Below, piece after piece: positions 42,037-51,154 of a DNA stretch of 64,000 bases. Under the pieces are notes generated by a model that saw nothing but the letters and a program-made list of their open reading frames with translations, was not told the DNA's origin and did no database searches. Source of the stretch: GCA-002708145 sp045562755 (lineage in GTDB: Bacteria; Chloroflexota; Dehalococcoidia; Lucifugimonadales; Lucifugimonadaceae); the NCBI GenBank assembly GCA_045562755.1, contig JBJKVF010000006.1, positions 620,001 through 684,000 of the forward strand, in the 5' to 3' direction. Position 1 is the stretch's first letter, and each line of letters starts with the position of its first letter. Both the position numbers and the translations under genes were made by a program.

Positions 42037-43329
42037 CTACTCTAATAATTTGTTAATTTTTTCTATATTATCTGCATACTTAATATCATGAACCATTTCA
42101 CCTAAATTTTCATATTTAGCCCTAATTTGAACTAAATTATCATGATATTCATTGGTTGACTCGGGGTTTCCTCCATATGTTCCATAAAAAGAAAAATAAG
42201 CTTGATTTATCTTTCTTATATTATATCCATAGTCTGATAATACCCTTGCTTGGCTATTCATAAATGACTCAGACTCAATAATTTTTCCCTCCGATAATAA
42301 TTTTTCAGCCTCAAATCTTGTATCCTTCATAAATGAATTAAAATCAAAATTTATGTCTAAATTACTTATATAATTAATCTCATTTTTTTCTTCAGTACCA
42401 ATAATTTTTTCATATGCAAGCAAACCAACTTCATTGCCAAAAATATCACAAATAGTTTCATTAATAGATTGCATCTCTATGCTATTGAAGTATGATCTAC
42501 CTAATGGAAATAACGCTAAATAATTGTGCAACCACTCGTGCGCAGATGTTTGCAAAACATACAATAAATCTCCTTCAGATACCATTGATGGATAGGTACT
42601 AACTCCACCGGTAGGAACTACTATTGCAGAAAGATTGTTATTTGAAAATAATTGATTTTCTATTTTAATAATATCATCTAATGAGATATCATTATTTAGC
42701 AGCTTATCTTCTTTCCTAAATATTCTATCTCTTGGCGAAATAACCAGTAATTTTGGCGTTTTCCCTATAGTAAAGTCTACCGGAACATAAAAAAATCTAC
42801 CAAAAAGATTTACCTTATCAGATTGAAGAATACTTGAAATACTTTCCTCTAAATATTGCTCAATATATAATTTTTGCTCATTAATTAAATTTTTATCTTT
42901 ATCAATTTTTTCTGATAGTAATTTAATATTCTCAGAATTTTTAGTGATGTTATTGTTTATTCGATCAATATAAATTTCTTTTTCTTGAGCCTTTGATCTT
43001 AAGTCTAAATTTTCCATGAATAATTCAGAATATAACTTTTCATTTACAGCGATTCTTTCCAATAAAGAAAAATATTCTATTATCTGATCTTTAGACTTTA
43101 TTTTCTTATGGTTGTCAAAAGGATTAATATAGCTCACCCATTTATCAAAGAAATTTTCCCTCTCCCATTTGAAAATACTAAATCCATATCCCTCAGAAAC
43201 ATTTTTTATAATATCTGATTCTCTGGTAGTTGAACCTACAGCGGAACTTAATAAATAAGCAAGTATCGAGATTATTAATATTATAAAAATAATAAAAAAA
43301 CCTGTTGTATAAAATAAAACTTTCTTCAC
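42037..43329 (-). CDS. Membrane-anchored putative HExxH metallopeptidase
   Basis: This 430-residue protein belongs to no family I can name with certainty. It has an N-terminal membrane helix (about 8-28), a charged coiled-coil region (about 85-165) and a C-terminal domain with His264-Glu-x2-His268 (SAHEWLHNY). Twenty-three residues later comes NETICDIFGNE (Glu291, Asp295, Glu300), a plausible third zinc ligand. This layout is that of a gluzincin-type peptidase facing outward. It lies 30 bases upstream of hflK, so it may belong to membrane-protein quality control with HflKC. Function is inferred from motifs only. Confidence 0.7.
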   Translation of the reverse strand: MKKVLFYTTGFFIIFIILIISILAYLLSSAVGSTTRESDIIKNVSEGYGFSIFKWERENFFDKWVSYINPFDNHKKIKSKDQIIEYFSLLERIAVNEKLYSELFMENLDLRSKAQEKEIYIDRINNNITKNSENIKLLSEKIDKDKNLINEQKLYIEQYLEESISSILQSDKVNLFGRFFYVPVDFTIGKTPKLLVISPRDRIFRKEDKLLNNDISLDDIIKIENQLFSNNNLSAIVVPTGGVSTYPSMVSEGDLLYVLQTSAHEWLHNYLALFPLGRSYFNSIEMQSINETICDIFGNEVGLLAYEKIIGTEEKNEINYISNLDINFDFNSFMKDTRFEAEKLLSEGKIIESESFMNSQARVLSDYGYNIRKINQAYFSFYGTYGGNPESTNEYHDNLVQIRAKYENLGEMVHDIKYADNIEKINKLLE

Positions 43330-43371
43330 ATTACCCTTTATGTTTTTTTTTAAACATATAAAATATATTAT

Positions 43372-44103
43372 ATGAAAAAAATCATTGAATACTGTCGTTT
43401 CATAGGGATAAATTTAACTAATGAACAATTAGAAAAAATAGATTGCTACGTTGATTTTCTTCTAGAAGAAAACCAGAAATATAACTTAACTGGAATTAAG
43501 CAAAAAGAAAATATCTTGTCTAATTTAGTCCTAAAATCTTTACTTGTTTTTCACCCTCATGGCGGAAATCAATCAACTATAGAGTGGTTTTCGGATAAAA
43601 AAATTTTAGATATAGGTACCGGAGCTGGAGTTCCGGGATTAATTGTTAAAATAATTTCTCCTGTTTCTGATGTTTTTTTATTAGATTCAAATAAAAAAAA
43701 ATGTGAATTTATTAATGAAGTTAGTAAGAAATTAAATCTTTCACGCTTATCAATAATCAATGACCGTGCAGAAATCATCGCACATGATAATGAATTTCGA
43801 GAAAAATTCGATTTAGTTGTTACAAGGGCTGTTGGAAACTTATCCGAGCTTTCTGAAATAAGTATACCATTTGTAAAAATTGGAGGAATTTCTATGGCTT
43901 TAAAAGGAAAAAATATACAAGATGAAATAAATTTGTCCAAAAACGCATCTAATACAATGGGCGGAGCTCCTCCCAGTGTTGTTAAAATTAAACTACCAGC
44001 GTATTCAATAGATGATTCTGTTGTTTATTGGATGAAAATAAATAAAACTCCCAAAATTTTTCCTAGAAGCGTAGGAATACCACATAAAAGCCCAATAATC
44101 TAA
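43372..44103 (+). CDS. rsmG: 16S rRNA (guanine-527-N7)-methyltransferase
   Basis: This 243-residue protein is an AdoMet-dependent methyltransferase of 16S rRNA. LDIGTGAGVPGL is the AdoMet loop, VFLLDSNKKKCEFI follows, and VVTRAVGNLSEL carries the conserved RA motif. The N-terminus with YNLTGIKQKENI is characteristic of RsmG/GidB. It is divergent from the metallopeptidase gene and 7 bases upstream of a membrane-protein gene. Confidence 0.95.
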   Translation: MKKIIEYCRFIGINLTNEQLEKIDCYVDFLLEENQKYNLTGIKQKENILSNLVLKSLLVFHPHGGNQSTIEWFSDKKILDIGTGAGVPGLIVKIISPVSDVFLLDSNKKKCEFINEVSKKLNLSRLSIINDRAEIIAHDNEFREKFDLVVTRAVGNLSELSEISIPFVKIGGISMALKGKNIQDEINLSKNASNTMGGAPPSVVKIKLPAYSIDDSVVYWMKINKTPKIFPRSVGIPHKSPII

Positions 44104-44110
44104 ATTAAAT

Positions 44111-45130
44111 ATGATAAATTCAAGATCAAAAAAATTATTTCTTTTTTTTCCTTTAATTATTCTATTTTTATCTTTCATTGCATGGAGATTCGTAAATTTT
44201 GAATGGGATAGAGTTTTAGATAATATCCAATCTATTCATATTGGAAAGTACATTTTAGCTGGAATGTTATATTACATAAGTTTTATTTTCCGAGGCTTAA
44301 GATGGAAAATGATAGCTAAAGAAGCAAATATTGATAATGCTAGTGGGAAAAATATTCCCAGTACCATTAAGTTGTCAGGAATTATACTAATAGGTTGGTT
44401 TGCTAATTCCGTTGCATTTATGAGGTTAGGTGACTTATATAGAGGAGTTTTATTGTCTAAGGAATCTAAATCTAGTCTATCTATGAGCCTTGGAACAATT
44501 TTTGCCGAAAGAATACAGGATATGATCTCTGTATCAATACTAATTGTTGCATCAATAGGTATTATCGCATTCACAGGAAGTATAAACCCTCCAGATTGGA
44601 TTTTAATTTTTGTAATTACTACATTATTAGTAATAATTTTCACACTACTAATCATGAAAATGTTAGGAAAGCAGCTATCGATTTTTTTACCCACAAAAAT
44701 ACGAGATTTTTATCTTAACTTTCAGAAAGCTGCCCTGGATAGTTTTTCCAAAAAAGCTATCTCTCCTCAATTGTTACTAGGAATCATAGGATGGATACTT
44801 GAAATTTTACGTTTTGGCTTAGTAGCATCTGCCTTAGGCATAGATATTGCGATAGGTATTATTATATTATTTACCCTTGTTGGAGCGATATTAACTACTA
44901 TACCTACACCTGGAGGATTTGGTTTTGTTGAGGGTGGACTTACAGGATTGCTTATTGTTTTTGGTATAAATAACTATGATTCGATTACTCTAGTAGCAAT
45001 AGATAGAACAATAAGTTGGGTAAGTATCATTATCTTTGGAGGATTATTATTTCTAATTTGGAATACAGTCAAATCAAGCAAAAAAGACTTACATAATTTT
45101 ATTGATACTAAAACTTCTAATAGTAAATAA
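44111..45130 (+). CDS. Flippase-like integral membrane protein (LPG-synthase TM / UPF0104 family)
   Basis: This 339-residue protein has about eight membrane helices and the hallmarks of the lysylphosphatidylglycerol-synthase TM family: FRGLRWKMI, then LRLGDLYRGVLLSKE-like residues, and late TPGGFGFVEGGLTGL. Relatives are proposed to flip or modify lipid-linked molecules. No soluble synthase domain is attached. It is probably co-transcribed with rsmG, 7 bases apart. It ends two bases from the convergent SulP gene. Confidence 0.87.
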   Translation: MINSRSKKLFLFFPLIILFLSFIAWRFVNFEWDRVLDNIQSIHIGKYILAGMLYYISFIFRGLRWKMIAKEANIDNASGKNIPSTIKLSGIILIGWFANSVAFMRLGDLYRGVLLSKESKSSLSMSLGTIFAERIQDMISVSILIVASIGIIAFTGSINPPDWILIFVITTLLVIIFTLLIMKMLGKQLSIFLPTKIRDFYLNFQKAALDSFSKKAISPQLLLGIIGWILEILRFGLVASALGIDIAIGIIILFTLVGAILTTIPTPGGFGFVEGGLTGLLIVFGINNYDSITLVAIDRTISWVSIIIFGGLLFLIWNTVKSSKKDLHNFIDTKTSNSK

Positions 45131-45132
45131 TA

Positions 45133-46689
45133 TTATTCAAATACGTTTAATTTGGTTATTTTTTCTGCTTTTTTTAATAATTTACGACTGCTAGGCCCAA
45201 GATTAATAATATTGAATTCTTTGCCATTTAGTCTAAATTTTTCTGTTATTTTTCCTAATGCATCAATCGATGACTGATCCCATATCCAACATTCTAAGCA
45301 GTCTATAACAACTATTTTTTCTTTAAAATTAATAGGATTCATTATATTCTTAAATTTATTTATTGATCCAAAAAATAATGTCCCTTTTAATTTGTATCTT
45401 ATTTCTGAATCTGAAATTTTTTGATCTTCAACTAGATTTATGAAACTTGAAGATTTCCAAGCATAAATTAATGCTGAAACAATAACCCCAACTATTACAG
45501 CAACTGCTAAATCTTGCCAGACTGTAACTGCTGTTACAAGAATTATAACTAGACCATCTCCTTTAGGTACATTTCTTAATATTTTGAAAGAAGTCCACGC
45601 AAAAGTCCCAAAGACAACCATCATCATGATACCTACAAGAGCTGCAATAGGTATTATTTCAATCCAGCTTGATAAAAATAATATAAAAGATAAAAGTGAT
45701 ATAGATGCAACTATTCCTGATAATCTTCCTCTTCCACCTGAAGAAATATTAATCATTGATTGACCAATCATTGCACAGCCTCCCATTGCTCCAAAAAAAC
45801 CACAGGTCAAATTACTCAAGCCTTGGCCAACACATTCTTTATTTGGCTTACCTTTAGTATCAGTAATTTCATCTATTAAAGTTAAGGTTAATAAACTTTC
45901 AATTAATCCAATACCAGCCAGAGTTATAGAAAAAGGTAAAACTATCCAAAATGTCTCTAAGCTAATTGGAACATTTGGAATACTAAACTGAGGTAATCCT
46001 CCTGATACAGATGCTAAGTCACCAACTGTTGATGTTTCTATTTTGAAGACAATAACCAAGAAAGATAAAATGATAATTGAGATTAATGGAGAAGGCATAA
46101 TCCTACCAATTTTCGGAACTTTTGGTATGAAAATTATTATAGAAATTGTTACCAAGGTCAGCATAATCATTACTAGTAACTGACTATTATCTAGCCAGCC
46201 CCCGCTAAACAAAACACCTGCTGCACTATGACTTTCCTGAGAGTGTGCAGTGTTGCTATGATCTTTAAATTGTCCTAGTTGACTTAAGAAAATTACGATT
46301 GCTAATCCATTTACAAATCCAAGCATTACAGTAGATGGAACAATGTGAATAAGCTTCCCAAGTTTCAATATACCTGTGAGAATTTGTATTATTCCCGTTA
46401 TAACAATAGCTGCAAATAAATATTGCACTCCATGCAATGCTACTAATGCGACCATTACTACAGCCATCGCCCCTGTAGCACCTGAAATCATTCCACTTCT
46501 TCCTCCAAATATTGATGTAATTATTCCAACAAAGAATGCTGCATATAGACCTACTAAAGGCTCTACTCCAGCAACAAAAGAAAAAGCTATAGCTTCTGGA
46601 ACTAGAGCAAGAGCAACGGTTAAGCCTGATAAAAAGTCTGATTTTGGATTATTTGTTATTTGATATTTTGCTAATAAATTTAAGAGCAT
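45133..46689 (-). CDS. SulP-family anion transporter with STAS domain
   Basis: This 518-residue transporter begins with the family signature GLTVALALVPEAIAFSFVAG. It has about 12-14 membrane helices with ATGAMAVVMVALV and FGAMGGCAMIGQSMINISSGG, and a C-terminal STAS domain from about residue 420 (FFGSINKFKNI, VVIDCLECWIWDQSSIDAL). Bacterial members carry bicarbonate, sulfate or dicarboxylates. The substrate here is undetermined. It is transcribed alone; a hairpin lies in its leader at 46719-46753. Confidence 0.92.
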   Translation of the reverse strand: MLLNLLAKYQITNNPKSDFLSGLTVALALVPEAIAFSFVAGVEPLVGLYAAFFVGIITSIFGGRSGMISGATGAMAVVMVALVALHGVQYLFAAIVITGIIQILTGILKLGKLIHIVPSTVMLGFVNGLAIVIFLSQLGQFKDHSNTAHSQESHSAAGVLFSGGWLDNSQLLVMIMLTLVTISIIIFIPKVPKIGRIMPSPLISIIILSFLVIVFKIETSTVGDLASVSGGLPQFSIPNVPISLETFWIVLPFSITLAGIGLIESLLTLTLIDEITDTKGKPNKECVGQGLSNLTCGFFGAMGGCAMIGQSMINISSGGRGRLSGIVASISLLSFILFLSSWIEIIPIAALVGIMMMVVFGTFAWTSFKILRNVPKGDGLVIILVTAVTVWQDLAVAVIVGVIVSALIYAWKSSSFINLVEDQKISDSEIRYKLKGTLFFGSINKFKNIMNPINFKEKIVVIDCLECWIWDQSSIDALGKITEKFRLNGKEFNIINLGPSSRKLLKKAEKITKLNVFE

Positions 46690-46718
46690 AGAGAAAACTA
46701 TATCAGTACAGAATAAAT

Positions 46719-46753
46719 ACTTCCTACTGTATATAAAACCGATTTTAGGAAGT
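46719..46753 (-). repeat. Inverted repeat in the sulP 5' leader
   Basis: ACTTCCTA and TAGGAAGT are perfect 8-base arms separated by 19 bases, ending 30 bases upstream of the sulP start codon. It may be an operator or a leader RNA hairpin. There is no T tract in the sulP direction, so it is not an obvious terminator. Confidence 0.4.
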
Positions 46754-46865
46754 TAATTTAAGTCATTAGACGACAACATAAGAATTAGAAAGAACTCACG
46801 AATATCAAATTATTGGCATAAGAAATTTAATCATATTATTATTATAATAAGTAATAACTGTAAAG

Positions 46866-46894
46866 TTGTTCCAAAAAAGATTAACAATTATAAA
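46866..46894 (+). promoter_or_regulatory. Promoter of tRNA-Ala
   Basis: TTGTTC (46866-46871), a 17-base spacer and TATAAA (46889-46894) end six bases before the mature 5' end of the tRNA. Position and spacing fit a housekeeping promoter with a very short 5' leader. Confidence 0.6.
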
Positions 46895-46900
46895 GAATAT

Positions 46901-46976
46901 GGGGCTGTAGCTCAATTGGGAGAGCGCTTCAATGGCATTGAAGAGGTAGGGAGTTCGAATCTCCCCAGCTCCACCA
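46901..46976 (+). tRNA. tRNA-Ala (anticodon GGC)
   Basis: This is a 76-base cloverleaf with encoded CCA. The acceptor stem pairs GGGGCTG with CAGCTCC and includes the G3:U70 wobble pair that identifies alanine tRNAs. The anticodon stem CTTCA/TGAAG encloses loop ATGGCAT, giving anticodon GGC, and the T arm is GGGAG-TTCGAAT-CTCCC. It reads GCC and GCU codons. A small zinc-ribbon gene starts 10 bases downstream. Confidence 0.97.
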
Positions 46977-46986
46977 TAAGTTTAAA

Positions 46987-47115
46987 ATGAATAGATTCTT
47001 AAGAAATAATGCTTACGATGAAACATGTGAAATTTGTGGCTTTAAAACCTTAAAATCACATTGTAAGATTATATGCAAAAATTGTGGCTTTACAAGAGAT
47101 TGCTCAGATCCATAG
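46987..47115 (+). CDS. Small zinc-ribbon protein (42 residues)
   Basis: This short gene follows tRNA-Ala by 10 bases. The product has CEIC at residues 14-17, a His-Cys pair at 25-26, CKNC at 30-33 and a closing CGFTRDCSDP. The pattern of two CxxC pairs plus additional Cys/His suggests one zinc site. I recall similar short proteins ending in a Cys-Ser-Asp-Pro-like tail in Chloroflexota, but I cannot name a family. It may be co-transcribed with the tRNA, and it ends 3 bases before the convergent ABM gene. Confidence 0.7.
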   Translation: MNRFLRNNAYDETCEICGFKTLKSHCKIICKNCGFTRDCSDP

Positions 47116-47118
47116 ATA

Positions 47119-47406
47119 TTAGGCCGTTTCTCCGATAATGTAATTTCCATCTGTCCATTCAGGCTCTGATTCCAAATAATTCATCATTTCTAAAAAAAAA
47201 TCATGCTGCTCGGATCTATTAGAATTAGCAACATGAGATTCTTTCGAATTAAATATCGCAACCCCAATCAATTCTTCTTTTTCATCTGGTTCCATCAAAA
47301 ACCATCCTACCATACCATCTGGTGTTTCATTATCTCTTTTTAAAAGTTCAACTAATTTTTCTTTTTGGCCTTGCTTAGGCTTTAAAGTAAATATTGTGCC
47401 GTACAT
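47119..47406 (-). CDS. ABM-like dimeric alpha/beta-barrel protein
   Basis: This 95-residue protein has the size and pattern of the antibiotic-biosynthesis-monooxygenase-like dimeric ferredoxin fold: beta-strand MYGTIFTLKPKQGQ, helix KEKLVELLKR, strand GMVGWFLMEPDEKEELIGVAIF and helix RSEQHDFFLEMMNYL. Members include small oxygenases and heme-degrading enzymes, but many are uncharacterised. No cofactor residues can be pointed out. It has its own leader with GGAG just before the ATG. Confidence 0.72.
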   Translation of the reverse strand: MYGTIFTLKPKQGQKEKLVELLKRDNETPDGMVGWFLMEPDEKEELIGVAIFNSKESHVANSNRSEQHDFFLEMMNYLESEPEWTDGNYIIGETA

Positions 47407-47479
47407 ATTTTCACTCCTTATAATTACTTATTATAATTATTGTAAATAAAATTATTAATAAAATATTAAGAATGAAAAA

Positions 47480-47875
47480 ATGAAAAAAATTAAAATTACA
47501 AAAAAAAATAATCTTGAAGAAGAAATTAATTCTGGTTCAATGCAAAGATTTGCTGGAGTTTCAAAAAATTTATCAGATGCTTCAAAAATTCACATGGCAA
47601 TAGCAACAATTCCAAAAGATAGATGCTCTACCACTCATTTTCATACTAATTGCGAATCAGCTATTTATGTAATTTCTGGAAAAGGCTTGTTTCTTCATGG
47701 GGAAAGATTAGAAATAGAGGCAAAAATTTCTGAGGGAGATTTTATTTTTGTACCTGATGGAGCATTACATCAACCGGTTAACACAGGTGATAATGATCTG
47801 GTATTAATAGTAGCAAGAAATACACCTGTAGAAATTGTTGAAGAAAAACCTAATTTAGGAAGAAAAGATTGCTAG
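47480..47875 (+). CDS. Cupin-domain protein
   Basis: This 131-residue protein has a single cupin barrel. Motif 1 reads TTHFHTNCESAIYVISGKG, with a His-x-His and downstream Glu that could bind a metal, and motif 2 is FVPDGALHQPVN with its His. Related proteins include sugar-phosphate isomerases and metal-dependent dioxygenases. It begins a seven-gene plus-strand cluster and overlaps the xylulokinase start by 7 bases. An isomerase or sensor role in sugar catabolism is possible but unproven. Confidence 0.85.
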   Translation: MKKIKITKKNNLEEEINSGSMQRFAGVSKNLSDASKIHMAIATIPKDRCSTTHFHTNCESAIYVISGKGLFLHGERLEIEAKISEGDFIFVPDGALHQPVNTGDNDLVLIVARNTPVEIVEEKPNLGRKDC

Positions 47876-49350
47876 TAAAGAAGAAAGCTTATTTAGGTTT
47901 AGATATAGGAACGACAGGAATAAAAATCATTGCTACAAATTCTGATGGTAATTTAGTTTGTGCAGCAGCAGAAAAACTAAAAATATATCATCCGCATCCT
48001 GGTTGGTCAGAGCAAGATCCGATAGATTGGTGGAATACTACAAAAAAAGTTTTGGTAAAAATAAAAAAGATTCTAGATTCTAAAAAATTCCAAATTGTTT
48101 CTATGGGTTTTTCAGGCCAAATGCACTCATTAGTAATGTTAGATAAAAATAACAATCCAATTCATAACGCAATATTGTGGAACGATGTTAGAACTAAAAA
48201 CGAGTGTATAGAAATTAGAAAAATATTTGGGAAGAAAATTTACGATATAACAGGTAATCCAGTTTTAGAGGGTTTCACAGCTCCAAAGATAATATGGATG
48301 AAAAAAAACTTCCCGAACAAATATAAAATTATAAAAAAAATCATGCTACCAAAAGACTATATAAGGTTTAAGCTAACTGGAAAAATAATGACTGACCCAT
48401 CGGATGCTACTGGGACTCTTTTATACGATATTAAGAAAAATAATTGGTCGGAATTTATATGCAAAAAACTAGGTATTAATAAAAAAATACTCCCAAAAGT
48501 CAATCCTTCACATAAATTTTCTGGGAAATTAACAAATGAAATTACTAAAGAATTAAAGCTTGATAAAAATATCTTAATTGTGACTGGTGGTGCGGATAAT
48601 GCATGTTCTTTATTGTCTATAAATAATATTACTAATTCTGCAGTAATTAGCCTTGGTACATCTGGAACTATTATGATACCTACAGAGAGATTAATAATAG
48701 ATAAAATTACAGGAATTCACTTAATGAAGCATGTTGTCCCCAAACAAAATTATCGAATGGGGGTTATTCTTTCAGCAGGCTCATCTTTAGCTTGGTGGAA
48801 AAAAATGATTAGAAAAAAAACAATCGATGAAACAATTAATTTTTCAAAAAAGTCAGATAATCTTAAAGAACAAACAATATTTTTACCATACTTGTCAGGA
48901 GAAAGGACTCCTCATCAAAATCCCGATGCAAGAGGAGTGTTTTTTGGGCTAAATGCAAGCTCTTCGAGCGCTGAATTAACCCATGCGGTATTGCAGGGAA
49001 TAGGATATGCTATAAAAAATTCTTTAGATATTATCGGTAAAGATCATAACATTTCCTCTGCTATCATAATTGGAGGTGGAGCCAAATCAAATAAATGGTC
49101 TCAATTAATATGCGATATATTAAATTTAGAACTCAAACGTTACGAGATAAACGATGCTGCAGCATTAGGTGCGTCATATCTTGGTATGATGGGTTTTAGT
49201 AAGGATTCTAACATAGACAACCAACTTAAGCAGAGGAAGGAAAAGGTTAGAATTTTTAAACCCAAACTAAACAATCATAAATTTTATAATAATGTATATA
49301 AAAACTACAATAATTTATATAAAATCCTTACCAAACAGTTTAAGAAATAA
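47869..49350 (+). CDS. xylB: Xylulokinase-like FGGY carbohydrate kinase
   Basis: This 493-residue kinase phosphorylates D-xylulose or a related ketose. The actin-like fold shows LGLDIGTTGIKI (phosphate 1), FSGQMHSLVMLD and AILWNDVRT (XylB-type sugar site), VTGGADNA, SLGTSGTIM, LSGERTPHQNPDARG and IIGGGAKSNKWSQL (adenosine). These favour XylB over glycerol or gluconate kinases. The start is TTG at 47869 inside the cupin gene. It is rich in Lys, as is the whole cluster. The ketose would come from a sugar isomerase or from sugar-acid metabolism. Confidence 0.9.
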   Translation: MLVKKKAYLGLDIGTTGIKIIATNSDGNLVCAAAEKLKIYHPHPGWSEQDPIDWWNTTKKVLVKIKKILDSKKFQIVSMGFSGQMHSLVMLDKNNNPIHNAILWNDVRTKNECIEIRKIFGKKIYDITGNPVLEGFTAPKIIWMKKNFPNKYKIIKKIMLPKDYIRFKLTGKIMTDPSDATGTLLYDIKKNNWSEFICKKLGINKKILPKVNPSHKFSGKLTNEITKELKLDKNILIVTGGADNACSLLSINNITNSAVISLGTSGTIMIPTERLIIDKITGIHLMKHVVPKQNYRMGVILSAGSSLAWWKKMIRKKTIDETINFSKKSDNLKEQTIFLPYLSGERTPHQNPDARGVFFGLNASSSSAELTHAVLQGIGYAIKNSLDIIGKDHNISSAIIIGGGAKSNKWSQLICDILNLELKRYEINDAAALGASYLGMMGFSKDSNIDNQLKQRKEKVRIFKPKLNNHKFYNNVYKNYNNLYKILTKQFKK

Positions 49351-49355
49351 AAATT

Positions 49356-50360
49356 ATGAATTATAAACTTTTTGGAAGAACAGGTATTTATATTAGTCCA
49401 TTAATTCTGGGCTGTATGATGTTTGGACAAAAAACAAATTATAAAGATAGCGCTGCAATTATTGATAAGTCGATTGATTTAGGAATTAATTTTCTTGATA
49501 CAGCCAATGTTTATGGAAACGGAGCATCTGAAGAGTTTGTAGGAAAAGCATTAAAAGGGAATAAAAAAAGAAGTGATATTTTTCTTGCAACAAAAGTTAA
49601 CTCAAGGATGTCCGAAAAACCAAATGATATAGGAAATAGTAGAAATAATATTATCACTCAATGCGAAGAAAGCTTAAAAAGATTACGAACTGATTATATT
49701 GATTTATATCAGCTACATAGGCCTAGTAATTATATAGCTATAGATGAGACTTTAAAAGCTTTAGACAATTTAATTAGCGATGGAAAGGTAAGGTATATAG
49801 GGTCAAGTAATTTTGGATCTTGGCAGGTTGTTGAATCTCTATGGGCATCAGAAAAGTATGGGTTAAATAGATTTGTTAGTGAACAGTCTCCTTTCAACCT
49901 AGCTGACAGAAGAGCCGAGAGAGAGCACATACAAATGTGCAAAACATATGATTTAGCATTTATTCCATGGTCCCCACTTGGTGGAGGAGGGCTCACAGGA
50001 AAATACTTAAGAAATTCTAAACAGGCCACTGGCACAAGATTTGGAGACGAGACAGATCAGAAAAAAATTAAAAGATTTAACCTAGAAGTATTAAATATTA
50101 CAGATGGCTTATCAAAAATTGCCGATGATAAAAATTGTTCTGTTGCACAAGTTGCACTTTCCTGGGTTATGTCACAGGTTGGTGTAACAGCTCCTATAAT
50201 TGGCCCTAGAACTATGGATCAATTTGATGATAATATAGGGGCAATAGATATAAATTTAACAAAAGATGAAATTAGCATTATAAATAATCTTGCAAGCCCG
50301 GGGTCAAATACTGCAGATTTTTATGAAGCAAGTTTTGCACCAAACTTATTTAGGCCATAA
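49356..50360 (+). CDS. Aldo/keto reductase
   Basis: This 334-residue TIM-barrel oxidoreductase has Asp and Tyr in NFLDTANVYGNGASE, Lys in FLATKV and His in YQLHRP, completing the catalytic tetrad. APIIGPRTMDQFDDNI near the end contacts the NADP phosphate. It resembles the AKR11/12-type (Kv-beta and YajO-like) enzymes. It lies five bases after xylB and two bases before an epimerase-like gene, so it should act in the same sugar pathway. The direction and substrate are open. Confidence 0.92.
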   Translation: MNYKLFGRTGIYISPLILGCMMFGQKTNYKDSAAIIDKSIDLGINFLDTANVYGNGASEEFVGKALKGNKKRSDIFLATKVNSRMSEKPNDIGNSRNNIITQCEESLKRLRTDYIDLYQLHRPSNYIAIDETLKALDNLISDGKVRYIGSSNFGSWQVVESLWASEKYGLNRFVSEQSPFNLADRRAEREHIQMCKTYDLAFIPWSPLGGGGLTGKYLRNSKQATGTRFGDETDQKKIKRFNLEVLNITDGLSKIADDKNCSVAQVALSWVMSQVGVTAPIIGPRTMDQFDDNIGAIDINLTKDEISIINNLASPGSNTADFYEASFAPNLFRP

Positions 50361-50362
50361 AA

Positions 50363-51154
50363 ATGAAAAATAAAAAAGTACTAATAACTGGTGGAGCTGG
50401 ATTAATAGGATCAATTTTAATAAAAAATCTTGGTCATAAATACGAATTCTCTTCCATAGACTTGAGAAAAGCTGAAGGAATAGAATCTACTGAATCTAGT
50501 CTTGATAACTTGCCAAAGATAATGCCTGCATTCAAAAATATTGATACTGTTATTCATCTTGCTGCAGACCCTGCCCCAGATGGTAGCTGGGATTCCGTAC
50601 TAAAAAATAACTTAATTTCTACTTATAACGTTTTTGAAGCTTCAAGAATAAATAAAGTAAAAAGAGTTATTTTTGCCAGCTCTAATCACGCTGAAGGTGG
50701 AAATTATTTAGACGCTCCTTGGAAGCATATTTGTGATGGAAATTTTCATCTTCTTAAAGAAAATAATTATGATTTAGTTACTGAAAATCATAACATAAGG
50801 CCAGATGGACTTTATGGTGTATCAAAAGCTTATGGAGAAGCATTAGGTAGCTACTATAACGACTATCACAATTTAAATTCTTTTCATCTTAGGATTGGAT
50901 GGGTAATAAAGGGTGATGATCCAACTTTTTCTCCTTTTGCTCTTTCTCTATGGTTGAGTTACAGTGACATAACTCAAATTATGGAACTTTGTATTGATGC
51001 TCCCGAATCTTATCGTTACGATATATTTAACGCCACGTCTGATAACCAGTGGAAAATTTTTTCTATAGAAAAAATAAAAAATAAACTTGGATATAAACCA
51101 AAAGATCGAGCATTATCTGAATATACACCAAGGGAATATAACAGGAATACTTAG
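50363..51154 (+). CDS. NAD-dependent epimerase/dehydratase family, uronate-dehydrogenase-like
   Basis: This 263-residue extended SDR has the cofactor loop ITGGAGLIGS, HLAADPAPDGSWD, FASSNHAEGG and the catalytic GLYGVSKAYGEALG (Tyr-x3-Lys). The SSNH element and PDGLYGVSK follow uronate dehydrogenase, which oxidises galacturonate or glucuronate to the aldaric lactone. That is the best guess, compatible with the sugar-acid enzymes nearby. A sugar epimerase is the alternative. Its stop overlaps the GTG of the next gene. Confidence 0.85.
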   Translation: MKNKKVLITGGAGLIGSILIKNLGHKYEFSSIDLRKAEGIESTESSLDNLPKIMPAFKNIDTVIHLAADPAPDGSWDSVLKNNLISTYNVFEASRINKVKRVIFASSNHAEGGNYLDAPWKHICDGNFHLLKENNYDLVTENHNIRPDGLYGVSKAYGEALGSYYNDYHNLNSFHLRIGWVIKGDDPTFSPFALSLWLSYSDITQIMELCIDAPESYRYDIFNATSDNQWKIFSIEKIKNKLGYKPKDRALSEYTPREYNRNT

